The translations under genes were made by a program, and so were the position numbers. Shown one piece after another: positions 46,713 to 57,764 of a DNA stretch of 64,000 nucleotides. Every line of letters begins with the position of its first letter. Position 1 is the first letter of the stretch. Under the pieces are notes generated by a model. That model did not search any database. It had not been told where the DNA came from and saw nothing but the letters and a program-made list of their open reading frames with translations. The stretch covers positions 24,145 through 88,144 of the forward strand of contig JAWPHD010010961.1 in the NCBI GenBank assembly GCA_037043455.1, given 5' to 3'. Source of the DNA: Cyrtodaria siliqua (lineage: Eukaryota; Mollusca; Bivalvia; Adapedonta; Hiatellidae).

Positions 46713-46997
46713 ACATCTCCCCACTTAAAGTAAGTGCTACACTTTTAAAATTCAACAAAATGATAATTAATATTTACACGTTAAGAAACTATTAATTCTT
46801 CTGAGCAAACGAGCGACAACACGTACAAGCTGATCGCTCAATCGCTTGAGTATGTTAACTATTACCACTGCAGTTATAACCTAACTATAACATGTAATTA
46901 CAATTTCAACACTATTCTACAATTGTACACTACCCTGTCGTAACATATACTACTATTGTACAATACACTGCAATACACTATTGTATTAAACCGGTCA
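46713..46997 (-). other. 3' untranslated region and polypurine tract
   Basis: The purine-rich AAGTGGGGAGATG on the minus strand directly precedes the 3' LTR and fits a plus-strand priming tract. The remaining 270 bp or so are non-coding. Confidence 0.6.
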
Positions 46998-49406
46998 TTA
47001 TGTGCGGCGACTTAAATAGTCTGCCCCAATATTGTCCTTTCCACGGATTGCTTTAATTTTCATCCGGTAAGGCTGCAGAGTCAGTGCCCACCTCATAAAC
47101 CTACTGTTAGCTACCTTTGCTTTATTCATATAAGCTAACGGTTGGTGGTCAGTCTCCAAGACAAATTCCTTACCAAAAACATATCGGTGGAATTTACTGA
47201 CACCCCACACTACTGCAAGACACTCCCTTTCGATAACAGAGTAGTTACATTCCCGGGGTAATAGTTTCCGACTTGCGTAAGCCACGGGGAGACTACACCC
47301 ATCTTGCTCTTGCAGTAGGACTGCACCCACCCCGATATCGGAGGCATCCGTTCTGAGGATAAACTCCTGGTCAAGTTCAGGTAATTTTAGTATTGGGGTT
47401 TTGACCAGACTCCCCTTTAAAGAGACAAAAGCTCGCTCCTGGCTTTCCCCCCAAATTATCCTATTTGGTTGACCTTTCTTTGTCAAGTCTGACAAAGGTG
47501 CAGCTATAGCCGAAACGTTTGGAATAAACTTCCTGTAAAAACCCGCCAACCCTAAAAATGACCTAACTTGTTTCTTTGTCTCGGGTCTTGGTGCTTCCTG
47601 AATTGCCTTAACCTTGTCGGGGTTGGGTTTCAATTTCTGGTCCCTCCCGACAACATGACCCAGACACTCTATATCTGCGTAACCCATGTGACACTTGCTA
47701 GGTTTTGCAGTCAGTTTAAACCGGCGTAGCCGTTCCAACAGATTACGTAGAGCCTTAATATGGTCTTCAAATGTTGTTGTAAACACCAGGATGTCATCTA
47801 CAAAACTGTCTGTGTTGGACAAATCCTTCAGGACTTTCCTCATTAACCTACAGAATGTTGCTGGGGCGTTTACGAGACCAAAGGGCATGACCTTGAACTT
47901 AAAAAGTCCTTGCGAAGTTTCGAAGGAGGTCATCTCTTTAGCTCGGTCTGAAAGTGGGACTTGCCAATAACCTTTACTGAGGTCTAACTTGGAGAAATAC
48001 GAATATCCCGCAAGTTTAGAGAATACCTCCTCAATATTAGGCATTGGCTCTGCATCAAAGATGGTACGTTTATTGAGCTGCCTAAAATCGATGCAGAATC
48101 GAATTGACCCATCTTTCTTCTTAATAAGTACGACTGGGGATGAAAATGGGGCGTTTGAAGGTTCGATGACACCCAATTTCAACATGTCTTTCACCTCTTC
48201 ATCAACAATTGATCGGGAGTGAAATGGAATGGGATACCCCTTAATTCTAATTGGTTCCCCTGATGTAAGTACAATATCATGTTGCACTCCATCTGTCTGC
48301 CCCGGGTTTTCGGACAAGACATCACTGAACTCCGAGAGTAAACTACCCATCTCTCGTTGCTGCTCTACACTAAGCATGCCCGATATGTCTACATCGGCTG
48401 CTGTCTCCCTACCTACACTAGTGGGAAAATACATGGGACTAGTGTCCTCACTACTGTCTTCCTCACTATCCTCAATAACTGCAACATTAACTACGGTTAA
48501 CACCCCTTGTTGCCCATTATCGGTTCTACTGATATACTCTTTCAGCATATTCGCATGAAAGGTCTTTAGCTTTACGTTTATCTCGATACGGTAATCCATA
48601 GTGTTCACTATCCCTCTAACGTAAAACGGACCTTTCCATTGTAATAACAACTTGTTATTGTCGGTCGGGAGTAACAGTAACACCTGGTCATCTATCTTAA
48701 ACTTCCTAGATCTAGCTTTCTGGTCATAGTACCGTTTGTACTTGGTACTTGCCTTAACTAACTGACTTTGAGCTATCTTACAAGTCTCCTCTAGTTTCTC
48801 CTTCAGATCTAAAACATACTGATATGTAGTCTTAACCTCATCACTATCTACTTCACCTGCCCACATCTCTCTAAGAATCCTCATGGGACCTCTAACTGAC
48901 CTACCGTACAATAACTCAAACGGAGAAAATCCTAAACTCTCTTGTGGAACCTCTCTAAATGCAAACAATAAAGCATTGAGATACTTGTCCCAATCTTTGG
49001 GTCTCTCGGTACACATACGCCGTAACATTTGCTTTAACGTCCCGTTAAATCGTTCGACTAACCCGTTACACATAGGGTGATATGGTGTTGTCATGATTTG
49101 ACGCAAAGACAATAACCTGCTTACTTCAGCCATAAGTTCTGACGTAAACTGTGACCCACAATCAGTCAGCATTTCCTCTGGTACACCTAGCCTACTGAAC
49201 ATATCAACTAATGCCTCAGCTACTCTCTCAGTTTCAATTGAGGGCAATGCGACTGCCTCCGGATACCTAGTTGCATAGTCTACCATGGTTAAAATGTACC
49301 TATTTTTCCTATCCGACACTGGAAAAATTGGTCCAACTATGTCTACGGCTACCCGCTTAAATGGTGTATCTATTAGTGGCATCTGACCTAAATGTACTTT
49401 GGTCAC
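46998..49406 (-). CDS. pol: Pol: integrase core, then reverse transcriptase and RNase H
   Basis: 802 residues. The integrase catalytic core comes first: D22, D82 and E118 (35 residues apart), followed by a GPF/Y-like module near 259-261. Reverse transcriptase follows from about residue 380: LDLSKGYWQVPL with D475, MPFGLVNAPATF, and the FVDD box at 535-538 in place of the usual Y-x-DD. RNase H comes last, with D687 (TDASD), E727 and D753, ending DYLSRRT. Both domains look intact. The first Met is not the true start; upstream coding is cut by a TGA at 49431-49433. Motor-like single-ORF continuity from integrase to RT rules out an assembly join of two elements. It lacks a recognisable chromodomain. 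Confidence 0.9.
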   Translation of the reverse strand: MTKVHLGQMPLIDTPFKRVAVDIVGPIFPVSDRKNRYILTMVDYATRYPEAVALPSIETERVAEALVDMFSRLGVPEEMLTDCGSQFTSELMAEVSRLLSLRQIMTTPYHPMCNGLVERFNGTLKQMLRRMCTERPKDWDKYLNALLFAFREVPQESLGFSPFELLYGRSVRGPMRILREMWAGEVDSDEVKTTYQYVLDLKEKLEETCKIAQSQLVKASTKYKRYYDQKARSRKFKIDDQVLLLLPTDNNKLLLQWKGPFYVRGIVNTMDYRIEINVKLKTFHANMLKEYISRTDNGQQGVLTVVNVAVIEDSEEDSSEDTSPMYFPTSVGRETAADVDISGMLSVEQQREMGSLLSEFSDVLSENPGQTDGVQHDIVLTSGEPIRIKGYPIPFHSRSIVDEEVKDMLKLGVIEPSNAPFSSPVVLIKKKDGSIRFCIDFRQLNKRTIFDAEPMPNIEEVFSKLAGYSYFSKLDLSKGYWQVPLSDRAKEMTSFETSQGLFKFKVMPFGLVNAPATFCRLMRKVLKDLSNTDSFVDDILVFTTTFEDHIKALRNLLERLRRFKLTAKPSKCHMGYADIECLGHVVGRDQKLKPNPDKVKAIQEAPRPETKKQVRSFLGLAGFYRKFIPNVSAIAAPLSDLTKKGQPNRIIWGESQERAFVSLKGSLVKTPILKLPELDQEFILRTDASDIGVGAVLLQEQDGCSLPVAYASRKLLPRECNYSVIERECLAVVWGVSKFHRYVFGKEFVLETDHQPLAYMNKAKVANSRFMRWALTLQPYRMKIKAIRGKDNIGADYLSRRT

Positions 49407-49430
49407 TCGACCTTTTGGTACTGTCCTTTG

Positions 49431-49847
49431 TCATACATCGCAGGACCTACAATACCTAGTTACATCTCCACTAACGCCTGGCCAATAAAATTCTGCCAAT
49501 ACTCTATCTGACGTTTTCTTTACGCCTAAATGACCTCCCATAAAATCGACTCATGAGCTACCTTAAGCACTGTCGTTCTATACTGGGTAGGTACCACTAA
49601 TTGGTGAAACTGTCTACTACCGCTATCTTCAAATTCTCTGTACAATAACCTATTCTTATGTACAAACTTACAACTACCGGACCCTTTACACTTCTTCACT
49701 ACCCCATCCTTGGCCTTCACTTTACAAGGACCTAATGACTCGTCTTGAGTTTGTGCTTCTATAAACTCCGCTTTAGATATGTCACCTACGGCTGCAGGAA
49801 CCTTTAATTTTCTATAAGCCTGAGCTTGCTTCTGAACCTGCGCTCAA
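49431..49847 (-). pseudogene. Broken integrase N-terminal (HHCC) region between gag-protease and pol
   Basis: On the minus strand the HHCC zinc-finger region is readable in pieces: QLVVPTQYRTTVLKVAHES, then in another frame GGHLGVKKTSDRV..FYWPGV, then RYCRSCDV-stop. The stop TGA at 49431-49433 sits where the last zinc-binding Cys is expected. A frameshift lies near 49543-49550 and another in-frame TGA at 49844-49846. Relative to gag the pol frame is +1 at the end of the gag-protease ORF, which could be programmed frameshifting or another lesion. Confidence 0.75.
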
Positions 49848-49874
49848 GTCTCTACGGCATTACTTATGCTACTT

Positions 49875-51704
49875 CTAAAATCGGACATTACGGACTATGT
49901 TCCCCATCGTTAAATCATACATCGGGTCGTCCATACATAGTGCCTCTGTAGTCCCTTTAAAGAAAGGTGTATCTACATCTATTCTCGCTATTGGCACGTG
50001 CTCTACCGACTTATTTAACAACATACACGGTGACTGTTTACCTACCAACTGGTCATCCGTAACTAAACTACGCCTAACTACCACACCTGTACAACCTGTA
50101 TCCCTCATTACAATTACGTCCGTGCCGTTCACTCTACCATCTGCCGTTGGAAGATTTGCATACGGAGAGAGACATGTTCCGATCTTCGCCATTACACCAT
50201 CCGCTTTAACACAACAGCTACTACTCTCGGTTTTAATAACCGGACTATTACTACCTCTGCCTCTACCTCTACCTCGGTTTTGACCACCTCTACCTCTACC
50301 GAAATTCCATGGGTTGTTAAAACCTTGGTTCTGACTCCCTACATTGTTGTCCACTCTACTATTTTCACTAAAATTGTCTACGACAGCGGACACTTTCACC
50401 GCTTTCCTACACTCATGTGAAGCATGATTCCCATTACAGTGACGACAACGAAAAAAAGGTCTACCTATGTTACCACTATTACTTCCTCCTCGAGCACCCA
50501 TCGAACTACCTCCACCTCTATAGTTTCCACTCTGGCCTTTCTGTTTATGATCGTCCCCTTGCCTATCTCTAAAAGTTCTGTCTTTCGACACTACATTATG
50601 AGCTCCACCTCTAGCCTCGGCAAACTGATCTGCTTGTGTTGCCATTTCTCCTACACTAGTTAGTTTTCTTTCTTTCAGAAATAAGAACAGATCTCTACTA
50701 CAAACATTGAATAGCTGGTCCCGCAACAAGAAATCTATGAGGCCCTGATAAGTCTGCGCTACCTTCCCTAACTCTAACCACCTATCTAAGTAATTTCTAG
50801 ACCTACTAATAAACTGAATAAATGACTCGCCTTTCTCAGGCAGACAAGCTCTAAACCGCTTTCTAAAACCTTCTTCAGTTAACTCAAATCTCTTTAAAAG
50901 AGCATCCTTTAACTTGTCATAGTCAAGAGCATCTAAACTAGGTAATCTAGAAAATACATCTAAGGCCTTGCCTCTCAATAACGCACTTAAATGAACTGCC
51001 CACTTATCTTTGGTCCATTCCTGTAACTCAGCATAACGCTCGAACCGTAACAAGTAACTGTCCATGTTATCTTTGTCAGCATCAAAGTATGGTAACTTCG
51101 AACCTTTTAACTTCCCAGAATAACTATCTTTCCCTACAGTTCCACTGTCCTTACTATGTGTCTTAGCTGCTTCCAACTCTAAAGCTAACTTATGATCAAA
51201 CTCCTTTTGCTCCCTTTCCATTATCATCTTAGCCTTAGCTAGTCTACCATCTGTTTCGAACCTCTCATGTTCTAACTCTTGCTTCTCCCTTACTATTCTA
51301 CTTTCTAATTCTAACTTCTCTTTAGCTAACCTATCTTCTAATTCTAACTTCTCTGTGGCTAGTCTACTTTCTTCATCTCGCTTCTCTTTAGCCAATCTAC
51401 TTTCGAATTCTAGCTTCTCTTTATCAGCATCTAGCTTCTCTTTAGCTAATCTACTTTCTAATTCTAGCTTATCTTTAACTAGTCTACCTTCTACTTCTAA
51501 CCTATCTTTCTCAGCATCTAGCTTCTCTTTAGCTAGTCTACTTTCTTCATCTCGTTCCTGCTTTGCTAATTCTCTTTCCTTAAGTCTAAATTCCCTTTCC
51601 CTAGCCTGTTCGTCTTTAACAAAGGTTCTAAGCTCCTCTCCAGCATACCCTAACTCCTTTCCCATTTCCGTAAGATCCTTTATGGACGTCATGTCTATGG
51701 ACAT
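49875..51704 (-). CDS. gag: Gag-protease polyprotein of the LTR retrotransposon
   Basis: 609 residues. Residues 30-185 form a long charged coiled coil built on repeated RLAKEKLELE-type units. Residues 200-370 are a capsid-like retrotransposon gag domain (YFDADKDNMDSYLLRFERYA). A single, short-spaced zinc knuckle, C420-x2-C-x3-H-x4-C432, follows, then an RG-rich stretch at 465-485. The aspartic protease active site is DTG at 535-537, with DLTMGN at 597-602 as the C-terminal flap-side motif. The frame ends at TAG just past the protease. It is intact from Met to stop. Gag would assemble particles in the cytoplasm; the protease would mature Gag and Pol. Confidence 0.85.
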   Translation of the reverse strand: MSIDMTSIKDLTEMGKELGYAGEELRTFVKDEQAREREFRLKERELAKQERDEESRLAKEKLDAEKDRLEVEGRLVKDKLELESRLAKEKLDADKEKLEFESRLAKEKRDEESRLATEKLELEDRLAKEKLELESRIVREKQELEHERFETDGRLAKAKMIMEREQKEFDHKLALELEAAKTHSKDSGTVGKDSYSGKLKGSKLPYFDADKDNMDSYLLRFERYAELQEWTKDKWAVHLSALLRGKALDVFSRLPSLDALDYDKLKDALLKRFELTEEGFRKRFRACLPEKGESFIQFISRSRNYLDRWLELGKVAQTYQGLIDFLLRDQLFNVCSRDLFLFLKERKLTSVGEMATQADQFAEARGGAHNVVSKDRTFRDRQGDDHKQKGQSGNYRGGGSSMGARGGSNSGNIGRPFFRCRHCNGNHASHECRKAVKVSAVVDNFSENSRVDNNVGSQNQGFNNPWNFGRGRGGQNRGRGRGRGSNSPVIKTESSSCCVKADGVMAKIGTCLSPYANLPTADGRVNGTDVIVMRDTGCTGVVVRRSLVTDDQLVGKQSPCMLLNKSVEHVPIARIDVDTPFFKGTTEALCMDDPMYDLTMGNIVRNVRF

Positions 51705-52368
51705 TGTGGTCTACTAGCTACAATAATTACAATACACACGTCACTAATAATTCTACTCACTTAACTACTAATGGTAAGTCACTGTGTCCTCAGTAAATAC
51801 CTGGGCATCATCATCGGACAAGTTACATACACATTAGCGCTAACTACTAACGATTATGTGTAGATAGTATCTAGCTTCCACAAAACATATGCACTACATA
51901 AAATATCTTAATTTGATATTGGACATAAATCTTAAACAATCATCGAAATGTGTATAACATGTACATGTATATTTACTTCTCCCATCAATATAAGTATACT
52001 CGAGTGTCACAACATGAGTAGAACGTCTTGTTCGCCAACCTAATTGGATACTATATGTATATCAAGGGAGGTAAAAACAAACACCCAAATTATTGAGCAA
52101 AAGTGCCTCAGACCCACTCGTGTAGACCACTGCGACCTCGCGCCAAGGAAAGAACGGACAAAACAACAGTTTGGACTCACCCTACCCTTGTCGTGTCTTG
52201 ACTTGTCTTCCAAGCTGTGGCCGTGATCGTCGACAGTCGCCTTGATGGATCAGAGGGTGGTACACAATTCTAAAATAATAAGTAGAGATTTAGTATATCA
52301 TCATAAAGATCACTTATCGATTCTTTCCCTCCGTAGTCGCCAAAAATCCCACTACTCTGAAAACCAGT
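51705..52368 (-). other. 5' leader of the LTR retrotransposon
   Basis: About 660 bp between the 5' LTR and gag. A TGG two bases after the LTR (TGGTTTTCAGAGTAGTGGGA) is a possible primer-binding site, and TTTTTGGCGACTACGG follows. I could not match either to a specific tRNA by eye. Confidence 0.5.
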
Positions 52369-53922
52369 TGTCACAGGATGACCTTAGTGGTTGGGCTAAC
52401 TCAGGAAAGAATCAATGAAGGTGAATGCATTTACATAAGTTTAATGCAACTTTTAAAATATGTTTAATATATATACAATTATCTAAAAAAACAAGCGAAT
52501 ACACAAATGAACTATGAAAAGAATGTTCTCCTGAACGTTTAAGACGTTCTTAGTATTGTTATAAATACTGAATGTCTAAGACACTAAAGTGTTGTTAAAG
52601 CTATAACAATGTTGATCTAGCGCGATAACTGTGATGCGCGAGAGCTCATGAAGATGATGATGCGCGAATTCAATGGATGATTGTCATCAAATGCCTTCTG
52701 TAAGGGTTGATGACGCGATGCAATGATAGTTAATCTCCACTGAGATTGTGAATGATATTCCTCCAGTGAGGACTGGTAACGGGCCCACCTTGTGTCCCGG
52801 GGGTTGTCGTTAGTAAAACCTGGCTGCGCAGGTACGGGGACCGTCTCCACCGCTTGTAACGTTAGTCGTGGAAGCTTAGCTCCACTCCTGGATATCCAAA
52901 CCTAGATGGCTTACTCCAACCCTGGATAGCTTATATCCTGGATGGCTTAGGCTGTAATTATACATACGTTTTAGATGTCGGTTGACAACATAACAATCTT
53001 GCATAATTACCATTACCCAAACAAATCATTATTCAATCAATATATGTAAGCTGTACTAATGATGAGTAGCAATGTATACATATTCTACAACGCCATGTAT
53101 ACGCTATGTACGTCGCTGTTAATCAATGCCCCTAATACATGTAATATAAACATGATCAAATAACTCGTATATTACACTCACTGAGTTATGGATGCACGCA
53201 TTTATTCTTGTCACTCATCTCATTGTTAACTAATGTTAACAATCGTGTATTACAATCACCGAGTTATACGCCAACGTTAACTAATGCACCTATTATCCAC
53301 TGTTATCAAATTAATATTGTTTTACAATTAATGATCAATTACAACAATTACATCTAATATAGTAACTTCAAAATCATATGCTAGTCTAAAGTTATGTTTG
53401 AGAAACATCAATGCTAACCGGATGTCGTAACCGCCAAACAAGATGGCGCCGCCCACTGAATACAAATATACGATAAAAGTTTAATAAAACTACTAACCAC
53501 ATGTTGCCTGTGAAATTTGCCGTCCAATCTCTGTTCCACAACAAAGTACTATCCGATGATCCCGGCGATACGCTAGAAGACAATGGTGTTTTATAGCAAA
53601 CATTACGCCCCAAATCATTATTTCCCCCGTTCAGTCCGTGACAAACGTGGCTAAATCTACAGTAGTTGAGATCTACACGAGAGGCCCTTATACAATTTTG
53701 CCGTTTAAGGAAAATATACCTATACGTTTACAGCATTAGCACAAAACTAAACTTATGACACGGCCTCTCTGGCGGCCACTTAAAATGTGCACGCTTTTAA
53801 CGTGTTACATGAATAGATCATGAATATTGTGAAATTGTTTCAACTCGAACAATAGATTTTGGGTGTAACCGATACAAGAGCTATATACGACCAGTACGCT
53901 CTACCCGTGACATTTTGTGACA
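52369..53922 (-). repeat. 5' LTR
   Basis: 1554 bp with TGTCACA..TGTGACA ends. Nearly identical to the 3' LTR, which implies recent insertion. Confidence 0.92.
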
Positions 53923-53927
53923 GCCAG

Positions 53928-56900
53928 TTCAGTCCAAAACGTTTGTGTTTTGGTACATTCCCAAAATAAATGTTTTATATTATCGACATACATATTAACA
54001 GAAATCGCATAGATTAGAATTAAGTAGTTTCTGCTTTAGAAGTAATTTATTTGTTGGAATAATTCTAAAGAGATATTTGTATTGAAAATTCTTAATTTAT
54101 ATCTATGGTCGTTTTAAAAGTTTGTAAATATATTGTTCTCCAGCCTAATTCAACATTAGGGAAAAGGTATTCCCATTTCTTCTGTGGGGCTATATCAATG
54201 TCAATATCATACTGTAGCTGGTGATTGTATAGGAACTTATTTGTATGTTTGGATTTAATAAGTTTTTCTATGAGTCGATTTCCCCTCATGAAACTTATAT
54301 TTTCATGTTTTAATTTAGTTTTCCATTCTTTTGGTATACTTGATATTAATGATGAATATTTCAGAAAGTCTGAGTGCTTGAATGTTATATTAATTTCAGT
54401 AAAAGTATTCAAATGGATAAAACTGTTTTGTTCTGAAATCATAAATATGCTCTATGTGTTTTATACCTTTATCGTACCATTTATTGTAAAATATTGTTTT
54501 ATTTAAAATCTTAATTTCAGAATTATTCCATAATATTTTGTTTGCTGATCTTCATTCTTCCTTTTCGTTTGATTTTATTTTGCACCACAATATGAGAATA
54601 TCTGTCAAAAATGTATTTTTAATGTCCTTTTCTTTAAAAATTGAGGCGTAGGACCCCCCCCCCCCCCCCACCCCCCCCATTCATATTCATTTTGTCATTT
54701 TTTGTTCATGCTTCATTAAAGGTCTTCATCATGACCCTTGCATTGTTTCAGGTGCCATCTCGCTCACATCACTAAGAGCAGTGGCAGAAAAACAATAACG
54801 TAGCTCCAGCGTAAATGGAGTTTTTACGATAGAATTTGCAGCAACTCTGCAGTTCAGGGTGAGAAGGTTCTAGGCCCATTCTTTCCATATTTTATCTTGA
54901 TGTACATGGAAGATGAGCCTGGCATGTTCATGCCTGTTAGGCGCCATATAACCTGTAATGTGTTGGTGCGCCTTAAAACCCCAATTCAATTCAATTCTTT
55001 CAAATTGCAATCAAATATAAAATCTCCTCCATGTTTTTCAAGTTCTTTCATACATATATATTTCCATGTTCCATTATTATTGCAGTCTAAAATTCTTTTT
55101 ATCCAGCTTGCCTTTAATGAGTAGATGAATTTTGTAATATCAATCATTTTAAGACCTCCTTTTTCACAATCTTTCATTAACGTTTTCCTTTTGATTTTAT
55201 CCGGTTTTCCATCCCATATAAATTCGTACATACTATGTATTATTTGATTTATTTTATCTACAGGTGGAATAGGTAAGACGGAAAGAGGATAAATTAATTT
55301 CGGAAGTGCAAACGATTTTATTACAGTAATTTTACCCAATAATGTCAGTTTTCTATGTTGCCATTGCTTTAAACAGTTTTTAAAATCTTGCAATTTAGGT
55401 TTGAGATTTAAAGCTGTTATGTTTGCCTTGTTCGTATGAAAGACCATTCCTAGAGCTTTTGCTTGCTCAGAGCTCCACTGGAAGTGTTTTTGTTCACAAT
55501 ATTTAATATTAGAGGTTTTAAGCGACCCCGCTCTTAAAACGTTGCATTTTTTAACATTTAGATTTAGACCGGATGTGTGGCTGAAGTTGTCTAAAACCTC
55601 TATTAACTTTTCAAACGATTTTCTAGTTCCATCTGTAAAGAATGTTGCGTCGTCTGAAAATAAGGTATTTTTTACTTCTTGTCCAGCAATGTTAATTCCT
55701 TTTATTGTTTTATTATTTGTTATTTCATATGATAGCAGTTCAATGCACATTATAAATATTACGGGAGATAACGGGCATCCCTGCCGAACGCCTCGTTGTA
55801 TTAAAAATGACGACGATGTATGTCCATTGTTTGTTACGCAGCTATTTGCATTTTTGTAAAACAGTTTTACCCAGTTAATAAGAGAATCCCCAAAATTTAA
55901 ATGTTTAAGTGTTTCAAATAAAAACGTATGATCTAAACTATCAAAAGTTTTTTCAAAATCTGAGATGAATAATAAAGCCGGTAGTTGGAGTTCGTCTACA
56001 TATTCAAGTATTTTAAATAGTAATCTTATATTTTCTCCAATGTACCTACCCTTAATAAAACCTGTTTGAGCACTACTAATTATCGACGATATTACTTTTT
56101 TAATTCTGTTGGCAATAGCTTAAGTTGCAATTTTGTAATCTACATTTAATAAACTTATAGGTCTCCAATTTTCTAGAAAGGATATGTCTTTGTTAGGTTT
56201 AGGCAGAAGTGTAATTATACTTTGTTTTTGCAGTTCTGTCATTTCCCCTGTTGTAAACGAATAATTGATTGATTTTATATAAAATTGTTTTAAATGATTC
56301 CAAAATATTTTGTAAAACTCTGTAGTGAGTCCATCTGAACCCGGGCTTTTATTATTATTCATGGCTTTTAGAGCATTTGCACATTCATATTCGGTTAACA
56401 TACCGTCACAAGTATCCTTTTCTTCTTGGGTTAAACGTTTCATTGAATTATTAAAAAAGTTAAAATTGGATGTTTTTATGATTTTTTGTTTGTATAATCG
56501 TTCGTAAAACCTTTTTTGCTCGTTTAGTATATCTAGCTGATTGGTAATATTTTTTCCATTTATATTAACTTGTGAAACCGTTTTAGTTTCCGATTTTTTC
56601 TTTTCTAAATTAGAGAAAAGCTTACTATTTCTTTCATTGCTTTCGACCATTTGCGCTTTAGAACGAATAATAATTCCATTTATTCTGTTGTCTATAATGT
56701 CATTTAATTCTGCTTGTTTTCTGTCTTTTTCCAGTTTTAAATCATCCAGAGAATCATTGTCTACTATATTTTGCATTCGAATATCTAAGTTTTCAATATC
56801 TTTTTGAAGTTGTTTTTCTTGCTTGTTATCACATTTCTTTTTATATGTTGCATATCGTATTGTTTCATTCCTAATAGAACCTTTTATTACTTCCCATAAT

Positions 56901-57010
56901 GTGTTTTTCGATTTGCGTCTTTGTTAATATTTGCGACCTCTTCGATAATGTTTTTAATATTTTCTTGATAATCATTATGTTTATTTCGCTCTTCGGGGCA
57001 TTTAATTTTA
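53928..57010 (-). pseudogene. LINE (L1/Tx1-like) ORF2, 5'-truncated and interrupted
   Basis: Minus-strand reverse transcriptase in order: NNNKSPGSDGLTTEFYKIFW (56336-56400 region), ENWRPISLLNVDYKIA, QTGFIKGRYIGENIRLL, DFEKTFDSLD (motif A), QRGVRQGCPLSPVIF (motif B) and FSDDATFF (motif C). The post-RT region includes YPLSVLPIPP and KHLFWECTKTQTFWTEL. The endonuclease part is missing. There is an in-frame TAA at 56120-56122, a frameshift near 56905, a 350-bp insertion at 54648-54997, and the LTR element at the 3' side. The C-terminal end continues at 45165-44881. L1-type LINEs use target-primed reverse transcription; this copy is dead. Confidence 0.8.
54648..54997. mobile_element. Retroposon-like insertion in the LINE, poly-C edge and AATTC tail
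   Basis: LINE coding stops at a poly-C run (54654-54680) and resumes after CCCCAATTCAATTCAATTC. The insert contains GCCTGGCATGTTCATGCCTG and GGCGCCATATAACCTGTAATG and ends in a short AATTC tandem tail, typical of a SINE-like retroposon. I see no clear pol III boxes. Confidence 0.55.
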
Positions 57011-57129
57011 TTAGATACTGGGACCATACGCCGTACGACATGGGGAAGAAATATACTCCATGTCCACCGACATATGCATGCCATCTTCGGGATGGTTACA
57101 ATTTTGTACTACTGATTTTATAAATATTG

Positions 57130-57290
57130 AGTTCTGCTCAACCCGGGCTAGAGGGCGTGATAGGTAGCTAGCATATTTCACTACCGTTCATGAACAGTCT
57201 CAATCAAACCGAGACTGCAATATTTCGTATATGTCGTGTTCGGCCGTTTCCAAAGGTCCACTCTCATACTCTTTAGTATTACACGTTATT
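57130..57290. repeat. Small dispersed repeat with GTCTC...GAGAC hairpin
   Basis: CACTACCGTTCATGAACAGTCTCAATCAAACCGAGACTG is related to 24305-24345. Confidence 0.5.
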
Positions 57291-57430
57291 TAACAAGTGA
57301 AACATTAATTACAATTATTATTATCAGAGCACTTATCATATCTTGTTTTATTAGTCAACGGGACTGGTGCCAATCGACTGTGAGAGGGTTCGGCTGCTGA
57401 CAATCTACCGTAAAAACAGGCTTATTTAAC

Positions 57431-57753
57431 TTAGAGGGACACACGGCAATCTTGTTTTTTTGTTGGTAAAACTCGCAGCGTCCCGTTAGTTTTTCTACAC
57501 AAATTCGTTCTATCATTAATATTAATTATAAGAAGAGTATAAAGCAAATTGTTTTTAAATATTTTTAACTGTTGATTATATTTCACCAATATATTCAAAC
57601 ATATGGTGAAATAACGAAGAAAAGTTGAAAACTCAAAATTGTATTTAAATATATGCAAGCAGGTTTAATGTCAAAATGCCACTGAACTAATAAATCGAGA
57701 GGTTAATTTTAATGCTTGATAAAAAACTTCAGGATTGCCGTATGTCACTATAT
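57431..57753. mobile_element. Short MITE with GGGACACACGGCAATC ends
   Basis: Left end TAGAGGGACACACGGCAATCT; complement of right end TAGTGACATACGGCAATCCTG. The interior CGTCCCGTTAGTTTTTCTAC matches the 43583-44214 copy. Confidence 0.7.
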
Positions 57754-57764
57754 TACATATTTGT

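Larger units (their letters stand above)
45166..53922 (-). mobile_element. Ty3/gypsy-class LTR retrotransposon with integrase-first (Gmr1-type) pol
   Basis: An 8757-bp element on the minus strand. LTRs are 52369-53922 (5') and 45166-46712 (3'), each with TGTCACA..TGTGACA ends and a 5-bp target duplication. Gag-protease is one ORF (49877-51704). After it come a broken integrase N-terminal part and one long ORF with integrase core, then RT, then RNase H (46998-49406). Ty3/gypsy elements normally have integrase last. The copia-like order with a gypsy-type RT is the hallmark of Gmr1-like elements, first recognised in deuterostomes. No envelope-like ORF is present. Two in-frame TGAs and a frameshift in the integrase N-terminal region make this copy non-autonomous as read. 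Confidence 0.9.

Noticed and set aside
49431..49433. TGA read as selenocysteine in integrase
   Set aside because: It sits at a zinc-ligand Cys, but no SECIS-like context was identified and another TGA and a frameshift are nearby; a mutation or base error is simpler.
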